Positions 56,202 to 64,000 of a stretch of DNA of 64,000 bases are shown here, in pieces (position 1 is the stretch's first letter; each line of letters opens with the position of its first letter). Below the pieces are notes generated by a model. The model searched no databases. It saw only the letters and a list, made by a program, of their open reading frames with translations, and was not told where the DNA came from. This DNA is from Cenococcum geophilum 1.58. Its lineage: Eukaryota > Ascomycota > Dothideomycetes > Gloniales > Gloniaceae. Both the position numbers and the translations under genes were made by a program. Location of the stretch: contig KV748176.1 in assembly GCA_001692895.1 (NCBI GenBank), positions 6,167,092 to 6,231,091 on the forward strand, written 5' to 3'.

Positions 56202-59200
56202 CTATCTCCCTTCTCTCCATTTTTGTCTTTAAAGATACCTAGCATCTCTAAGTTATTTACTAGAGGTATAATATCCGTCTAATTAATTTAGTTAATATTA
56301 TTACTTATAATACCTAAAGCTTCTTCTTCTTTATATACACAACGTCGTGCCCGCACTATTACTATAATATTATTACTTAGTAAAATAATACTATCTCCAT
56401 ATTCTCGTTGTTTAAAAGAGGGGTTAGTTTATATTACGTTAGCAAATCCTTCGTCTTAATAACCCTCTTCTTGTTTAGAGTGTACTAAAGTAAACGTTTA
56501 ATCGTTTTATAATATTTATTCTACTTCTAACGCTAAATATACGCGTCCTATAACTCTTAATAGTCTTTAAGTTCCCTAAGTAATTTATTATAGGGTCTTA
56601 TATTTAATCCACAGCTACGAAACTTAATAGTAACCTAACGCAGGCCCTTACTAAGCTTAAGTATTCTTAAAATGCGGAATAAAAGGCTCTAGATACTCGC
56701 ATCGTAGCATCTACCCATCTACTTTGTCTTAAGAAAGTTTATAAAAAGGTTTGTTCTAAGGAGTAAAAACTTATAAAATAAGGTCTACAAGAACTTAGTA
56801 ATAAAAAAATAGATTCTCTTCCACTAAAAAAGGAAATAACTCTAAGTAGTTTAGCAGTCGCTCTTCCTAGGTCTCTCTTAGGTAACTTATTCTTTAACAA
56901 TTCTTCTTTATTAATATTACCTAACCTTTTCTCTTCTAATACTCCTATACCTTTCCTATAGCGTTCTTTAAATTTTCTATAGTTTCTAGGTAGTCTCGTT
57001 ATAGCCTATCCACTTTACTTTATACTATATTTCATTATCTATATCCTTATAGCTAACAATCTTTAAAACTTACCATTTATCTTCTTCTTATCCTCTATAC
57101 ATATCTACTTCGTAAACCAGTGGCTTAACATTCCTATATACTAGCTCTAGCATTGCAATATATTATATAGGGTAGATCTTTATCCTAGCTAATAGGTTCA
57201 ACTTAAATATAACTAATGAAATTTTCTACGCAATTTCGAAAGGTCCTAGTCTAACGTAGTCCAACTTCTTACTTAGTCGTCAACTCTTAAGATTTTTATA
57301 TAGTAGCTATACTTTATCTCCCTCCTTAAGATCTAGTCCCTTAGATCTCTTAGCATTATAGTACTTTTTTATTCTTTGCTATACCACCTTAGCTATTTCC
57401 ATAAGGTCTACATAAAGATTTATTAATATCTCCATTCTTTACTTAGCTCTATTACTTATCTTCTTTACTTAATATAGCAATAATAAGGTTCTTAGCTCAT
57501 ATCCATAATTTGCCTTAAATAGTAATATTCCCATTCCTTTCTAAGGTATTACATTATATATAAACTATATAACTAGTAATAATAATACCTTAGATACTGT
57601 TCTAGTATCTAATTTAATCTTTCCGTTTAACCGTCTGTCTATAGATAATATACGGTAAAAGTTACTGCTTAAACTCCTTACTTTACTAAGAATACTTCCT
57701 AAAATACTACTATAAATTTTAGATCTCTATCCAATATAATTTTACTTAGTACTCTATATCTTATAAATACTTCCTTAATATAGATTCTAGCAATATCTTC
57801 CGCTAATATTTCTTCTATACATGCTATAAAGTATCCCCACTTTATAAGCTTATCTATTATTACTAAGATCACATTATAATCTTATCCGGTAATAGGATCT
57901 CTTAACTTTAGTAACTTAATAATAAAGTCCTATAATATAACCTTCTATAGTCTTTCTAGTATTTCGACTAGCTATAGCTCTCCGTACAGCTTATATCTTA
58001 TTAGTTTATTCCTTTAGTAATCTAGACATTCTTTTATGACTTATCTAGCTAGTCCCTAAATTCCACTAATAATATACTCCTCTTAAAGTCTTAACACTAA
58101 GCCTATAGCTCTATTATATCCTTAAGTTAGTCCTTTATAAAATAATTTAATAAACTCTTTTGCGATACTCCTAGGCATATACATTACTTCTCGGTTTTCG
58201 TACTACTCTAAGTTCAAATCCTCTACCTATACTTCTTAGATCTTTTATAACTAGTCACTCTCTAGTAATTTATAGGTCTTCTCTTCTTATATTACTATAA
58301 TCTTTAAATAATTATACCTAATTAACCTATCTATATCCCTTTGCAATAAAGCCCCTAATAGCTTATTATTATTTTATAGTTTAGCTTTTCTACTTAAAGC
58401 ATCTGCTTATGTATTCTCTATACCCTTAGTATACTAAATCTTAAAATAGTATTCTATAAGCATCTCCGCCTATCTAACCTATCTATAATTAAGTTCTTTT
58501 ATTATTAGAAACCCCATTAGGTTCTTATAATCCGTCTTAACTATAAATAGTTTTTCTATACCCTATAAGAATAATCTCCATTTCTTTAATACTATAACTA
58601 TACCTAATAACTCCTTATTATAGATGTTATAGTTTAGTTCCAGTAGCGTTATCTTCTAACTATAGTATACTACTAGGTGCCATCCATCTTAATATCTCTA
58701 TAGGAAGCACGCTCCTAGTATATAGTCTAATGCATCCATTTTAACCACTGTCTCTAACTACAGTTAATAGATTTTAAGAACTAGCTCTTAAGTAAATAAC
58801 TACTTAATCCTTTTAAACAGTCCCTTTTATTCCTCTCCCCATACCTATAGTTCTTCTTTCTTTATTAATCTTATAAGTGGCTCAATATCCTTTAACCATT
58901 AAGCTATAAACCTTCTACAGTAATTACAAAACCCTAGGAATAACCTTAACTATATTACATTTCCTAGTTCTTGCCAATTTACTATAGCCTCAATCTTCTT
59001 TAGATCTATACTAAGTTAGCCTAGTTTAATAATAAATCCAACAAAATCAGTCTTCCTAGTAAAGAATTCGCATTTCTCAATTACTACTAGCATCTATTCT
59101 TCTTATAGTCTCTTTAAGACCCATTTAACGTATTCCTTATATTCTTCCTCACTTATTAAGTAGATAATAATATTATTAAGGTATACTATAACAAATTCAT

Positions 59201-62200
59201 CTAAGTATTCTCTTAATACATTGTTAATACGCTTCTAAAATATTACTAGTGCGTTTATAAGCCCAAATTATATAACTAATAGCTTATATAGTCCTTCCTT
59301 TAACCTAAAGGCTGCCTTCTATTTATCACCTTCCTTAATTCTAATCTAATAGTACGCCTATCTTAGGTCTATCTTTATAAAGATTTATACGTTACCAATC
59401 CTATCTTAGATTTCGCTAATTAAGGGTAAAAGATACCTATCCTTCTAAGTAATACTATTTAACTATTTATAGTTAATATATAGCCTAAGTTTTCTATTCT
59501 TCTTTAGTATAAACAATACTAGATAACCCACTAATAACTATAATAGTCTAATATATCCCTTTTATAAGTTCTCCTAGATAAACTCTTTTAGTACTCTCCC
59601 TTCTTCTTTAGTAAGCTTATAGATTGGAAAGAACCTTAGACTTATTCCTAGTTCCAATTCTATTTTATAGTCCTATACTATATACTCTAATAGCTTTTCA
59701 CTTTCTAGTAACCATAATTTCTTACTATACTTATAGTATCTTTTTAGTACATAACTTAATCCTTAATTAGTCTCCTCGTATATCGCTCCGACTTAGTACT
59801 ATACTATCTTAGCTTATTATCGCGTCTTACAGTATTAAGTATCCCTAATATCGACCTAACCTATAACCCAATTAATCTTTAGATTATATTTCTATAACTA
59901 AGGCATTCCTAATACTGCCTTATTATTCCCTAATAGTAATATATTAAAAGATATCTTAATCTATCTCCCTTTAATGGTTATTTAAATAGGTCCTATTTTA
60001 AGATTAATAATGCCTCCTCTATAGGCTATTAAATCTCCTAAAATTATTACTAATAGGTAAAAATATTCCTTCTATCTATATAGTAACCCTATTCTTTTAA
60101 CTGCTACTAGTAAAATATAGTTCCTTATTGCTCCACTATCTACTAATACTTTAAACTACTAATCTTACCATTTGATTTTTAGGTTTAGGTATTATCCTTA
60201 AATTCCTTTAAGGGTCTAAGGCTCTACTACTAGTTCCCTCTAATCCCGTAGGCCTCTACTTTTCCCAATTATTAGCTACTAGATCCTATTTATACTTAGT
60301 CCAACTTAGGCCAATACTTAGTTTATTTCTTTTCTTTAATATGCTATAAATAGGTATTCTCTGGACATTCCCACCATTATTATCCATCTAGGCATTCTTC
60401 CGTAAGGAATCTTCCTAGTTAAAGTGTTAAGTCCCCTTATTCTTAAACTTCTATAGGGTGCTAACCATATATATATTTAGTATTTTAATATTTTGCCTTG
60501 TCCGTTATCTAATATATCCTTATTAGATACTTCTAATTTTTATCTTTTAGTACTCTATATATATTGCACGCATTATCTATATATACTATCTACAATAGTG
60601 TGTAATATACTTAATGTCTTAGGTTAACTCTCGGCTTATCCTTATCCTTAAGTTTAAACCTTTTTTATATTGATTTAAGCGTTGCGACTTTATTTACAGG
60701 TACTAAGATACGCCTTTTACTTCTCTAGTCCTTTAATTGCTCCTCTAGATTCTTTAACATTATAATTAAGGCTCCCTTAATATAATTTATCACTTTTTCC
60801 GTAATTAAGTAGTCTTAAATAACTTTTTCATCCAACCACATATAGAAATCTTCCCACTTATCGTTGCGTTGTTATCTATACCACTTTTAATATAGTTATT
60901 AGAGTATATACGGCTTATCCATAAGGAAGTATCTTCTTATTACTACGTTATAACAGCCCTTTATATATTATTCCTTAAATCTAGTTAGGATCCCTAGATT
61001 CTCTTTATTTTCTAGTTTAATAAGCTACTTAGCTCTTAGTATACCTATTCTCGGCCTATTAGTAATTCTTTATACGGGTACTCTATCCCTTATACAACCT
61101 AGTATACTAGATCTTATATCTAGTTTCCTTTCTTACTATAAGGTAATTCTTACTCTAAATTCCTTTATAGTTTCTTTCCTTTTGCGTCTTACAAGTAGAT
61201 CCTTAAAGTCTTCTTACTTCTTAATTACGGGTGTCCTAATTTATACTCCGAATTCTTAACCCCTTAAATTCTTTAATCCTAAGCTTGCTTTTACTTTAAG
61301 CTTAGCTCTAGCCTTAGTTTAACTAGGCTTTACTAGTATTCTCGTCTCGTCTTAAGAGTTCTAAATCTCACTTATCTTATCTTAAGAATCTTATACCATT
61401 AGGAACACTTATCCTAAGCTTATTCGTATATCTTTAAACTAAGCTACTGCTCTACTCTATCAGTTTGCGTCTATTATAGGTCCTTAAGCGTGCCTTATCT
61501 CGTCTTAAGAATCTTAGTTATCTTTTATCTTATCTTAAAAATCTTAAGCCTTTAGCCTTTTGCCTTTATTAAGTAGTAAGCTAGTACTAGCAGTTATCTA
61601 CTTACTTAATCATCTCTAGATATTACTCCTTCCATCTTATAAAGTAATAGATGCCGTATCCAACAGTGTTATAATGCCCATTACTAAACCTTGCTCTATA
61701 GCAGTCTCAGTCTCTACTTCTATCGCATTATTAAGGTTTAAATACCCCTAGTTAGTTCCTTTACTATCCTTATCACTATTAATTAATAAGTACTCTAACT
61801 CCATTATCATTATTACTAATTATTATCCGTATATTACTATAATATCTTAATCTAGCTTATAGAGTCAATCTTATTCTTTATCTAACTCCTTAGTTCCTTT
61901 AAGTCCCTTTAAGTCCAGCTCTTATAGCTAATAGCTTACACCATACTTAGCGTCTTTATAAATTTGGCATACGTTGTTATAACAAAACACAAAACTTTTA
62001 ATTAAACATTCTTTTATTCCTTATAGCACACTATTGTCCCTCTATATATATATATTACATACTACTAGTCTAGTTCCCTTTACTACGTAATAACTCTAAC
62101 TATTTTTATAATCTCTAGCAAAATAACCCTATTTTCCGCAATTTATATAAGCTCTATCTTTAAACCATTACTTTTATTATAGAGTCCGCTTAAACATCTT

Positions 62201-63191
62201 CTACTACTAAGATCCTTAGTTTAGCCTATACTCCCTAGTCCTATAATTACTTAATCCTTAACCTCTAGGTTTCCATAGTTTCTTACTCTATCTCTTATAG
62301 GCTTCTTTAGTACTACTTAGGTCTATTAGCTTTACGCTATACTATAGTTTCTAACTTAGCTTTAGTCATTATATACTCTGCGTCTTATATAACTATAGAA
62401 CTCTATCCTAGCCTCTCTTAGCCTATTCCCTTTAGAAGATCCTATTATTAATCTTAATCACTTAATCTATTAATTCCCTTAGGGTATCCGCATCTTCTAT
62501 TAGAATAATTACGTCCTAGACTTTAGCCTNAAGTCCCTATTTATACTATGCTATAAGCGCCTTATTATTCCATTCGACCTATATAGTAAGTATTTAAAAC
62601 TACATCATATACTTAATTATTAAGGTTCGCTGTATTAGGTCCTAAAGCTTTTTTTTTACTATAACTATTGCTTCTAGGTCCCTAAATATCTATGTTAATT
62701 ATTCCGCGAATTCTACCTAACTAGAAAACACAAATCATACCTCTTAATTAGTAGTAGTTATTCCATTAGTCTATATTTCCATTAAGTAGGGTTTAAACTA
62801 TTTAAGTATTTAACCCGTTAGGAATAGTCCCACGTAGGCTATCTAATCCATTACCGTGGCTAACTTAGCCCCTTCTTATATAACTTTAAAATATATTTAC
62901 ATTAGGAATCCTTTAAGCTTCAATATCTCCCCTAAAAATCGTTTAATTAAAGGTAACTTAACCTTTACTGCTCTAATCCCATTAAGTCTTTCTTTAAGTA
63001 TTTAGTTATTTTTATTTAACCTATTAACAATTTCCTATAACTACCCAACCGTAACTAGTTGCGAGTTAGTATCTTATATACTTATATCTCCACTTAACCT
63101 TAAAGTAGTTACTACCGTTAACGGCATCATAGTAGCTGCTTTTAGTGGCATATTATTTAACTTCTTAAAACCGTAACCCTAGTAGTAATTA
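56202..63191 (-). pseudogene. Gypsy-C copy 2 degraded gag-pol
   Basis: Collinear with 44,194-51,495, with chromodomain-like and integrase sequence at the left, RNase H about 58,300-58,800, RT about 59,000-59,600 and gag at the right end. Stops throughout. One N at 62,530. Confidence 0.8.
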
Positions 63192-63603
63192 TATAACGGA
63201 ACCTTATAGTAGGTACTACAATAGGTTCTGTTAATAGGCGAGGTATATAGGTAACATAGAAAGTTAACAACGTAATAATAACTAGTAGAGTGGTTGCCTA
63301 ATAGATTAACTCTAATTATATTCTAAGAATTACTATAAAGAAGGAACTATCTAGTTAGGGATTAAGGGTCCTTAAATATATAACCGTACTCCTATAAAAT
63401 CCTCCTTATACGTAATATACGTGTTATACATAAGGTACGTAAGTTCCTCTTATTTAATACGTAGCACATTATATAACCTCGGCTACCATTCCTCATTATA
63501 TAGTTCCACGGGTTCCATCCTAGACCATACTTATATTAACTAACTAGCTTCTTCCAACTCTTCTCTAAGTAGTCATAATATTGTATTTAAAGCGTCCGTA
63601 ACA
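63192..63603 (-). repeat. Gypsy-C copy 2, 5' LTR
   Basis: 412 bp, slightly shorter than the 425-bp LTRs of copy 1 through a small deletion near 63,440. It ends GTAACA and is followed by ATTAC. Confidence 0.85.
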
Positions 63604-63608
63604 ATTAC

Positions 63609-64000
63609 TACCTAGTTATAGTATTAAATATAGTAAGTTAAACAATATACCACCAAAAGCAGCCACTACAACGCCATTAACGGCAGTAACTACTTTAAGG
63701 TTAGGTAATGACACTAGTATAGTAGACACTAACTTATAGTAACCTATAACGGTTAGATAATTATAAGAGATAGTTAACTAGCTAATAGAAAATAATATAA
63801 TATTAAAAGATAGGATTAACGGAATAGGCGTAGCAAAGGTTAAGTTACTATTAATTAAAAGATTTTTAGGAGAAAAATTAAAGCTTAAAGGATTCCTTAC
63901 ATAAATATACTTTAAGGTTGCGTAAAAGGGAGCAAAGCTAGTAATACCTATAGATTAAATAGTATACACGGGACTATTCCTATTAGAAAAAGCACTTAAG
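63609..64000 (+). pseudogene. Gypsy-C copy 3 leader and gag start, runs off the window
   Basis: Reverse complement of the leader and gag start of copies 1 and 2. The gag start codon is now ATA (63,647), followed by PPKAATTTPLTAVTTLRLGN; the ATG-to-ATA change is RIP-type. It continues to the window edge. Confidence 0.8.

Larger units (their letters stand above)
54758..63603 (-). mobile_element. complete Gypsy-C element, copy 2 (RIP-degraded)
   Basis: LTRs at 54758-56201 (split by the 1-kb element) and 63192-63603. Target duplication ATTAC at 54,753-54,757 and 63,604-63,608. The gag ATG is at 63,151 (MPLKAA, where copy 1 has MPPKAA). The pol order matches copy 1, with the RT near 59,000-59,500. 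It is inserted a few bases inside the 5' LTR of copy 3, in opposite orientation. It lacks the solo LTR and a segment of about 130 bp present in copy 1. Confidence 0.9.

Noticed and set aside
1..64000. CRISPR arrays, operons, prokaryotic promoters and tRNA genes
   Set aside because: The direct repeats found are transposon LTRs, the WD array and microsatellites. Gene structure is eukaryotic with introns, and no tRNA cloverleaf was recognised by eye.

Overview
The window is nuclear DNA of a filamentous ascomycete (Pezizomycotina). The evidence is short introns of 49-145 nt with GTRAGT donors, fungal-type genes (V-ATPase proteolipid, WSC/DUF1996 secreted protein, HET-domain remnant), and blocks of very AT/TpA-rich retrotransposon DNA in which CA/TG has become TA. 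That is the mark of repeat-induced point mutation (RIP). The class is not fixed by sequence alone; the repeat landscape (AT isochores around a gene island) resembles Dothideomycetes with compartmentalised genomes.

Layout. (1) 1-17,466: RIP-degraded nest. A plus-strand chromovirus-type Gypsy ('Gypsy-C') is interrupted by a complete Copia element (1971-7929, minus, 5-bp target duplication GGTCT), a complete second Gypsy family ('Gypsy-A', 8721-14704, minus, target duplication GTAAT) and a 1-kb non-LTR-like element (14921-15926, 13-bp duplication). (2) 17,467-19,586: border zone with a TA-flanked MITE, the C-terminal remnant of a pogo/Fot1-type transposase and a truncated HET domain. (3) 19,976-25,649: NLR-like remnants. 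They are a minus-strand 839-aa fungal conserved protein gene (intron worked out here), a broken array of about 18 nearly identical 41-aa WD-like repeats, and an isolated C-terminal WD piece. (4) 26,681-40,901: ordinary gene island. It holds V-ATPase subunit c (5 exons), a TauD-type Fe(II)/2-oxoglutarate dioxygenase (4 exons), a DUF1996-WSC secreted protein, a 21-aa metallothionein candidate with a 6-nt last exon, a decayed gene fragment, a Gfo/Idh/MocA oxidoreductase and a 1,079-aa protein of unknown function. (5) 41,330-64,000: a second RIP-degraded nest. It contains a Myb/SANT-like pseudogene and a Gypsy-A relative ('Gypsy-B', minus) carrying one complete Gypsy-C (43,769-51,920, duplication ATATT) and a further Gypsy-C in plus orientation. 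That plus copy is itself split by a complete minus-strand Gypsy-C (54,758-63,603, duplication ATTAC), which contains a second copy of the 1-kb element (15-bp duplication).

The island genes are housekeeping or accessory metabolism genes with no obvious shared pathway, and they look like single transcription units. The most unusual content is the resolvable insertion history of both nests, the unnamed 1-kb element with long variable target duplications, and the homogenised WD-like array joined in frame to the 839-aa gene. All coordinates were derived by reading the sequence. Degraded elements were recognised from translated motifs and no database search was run.
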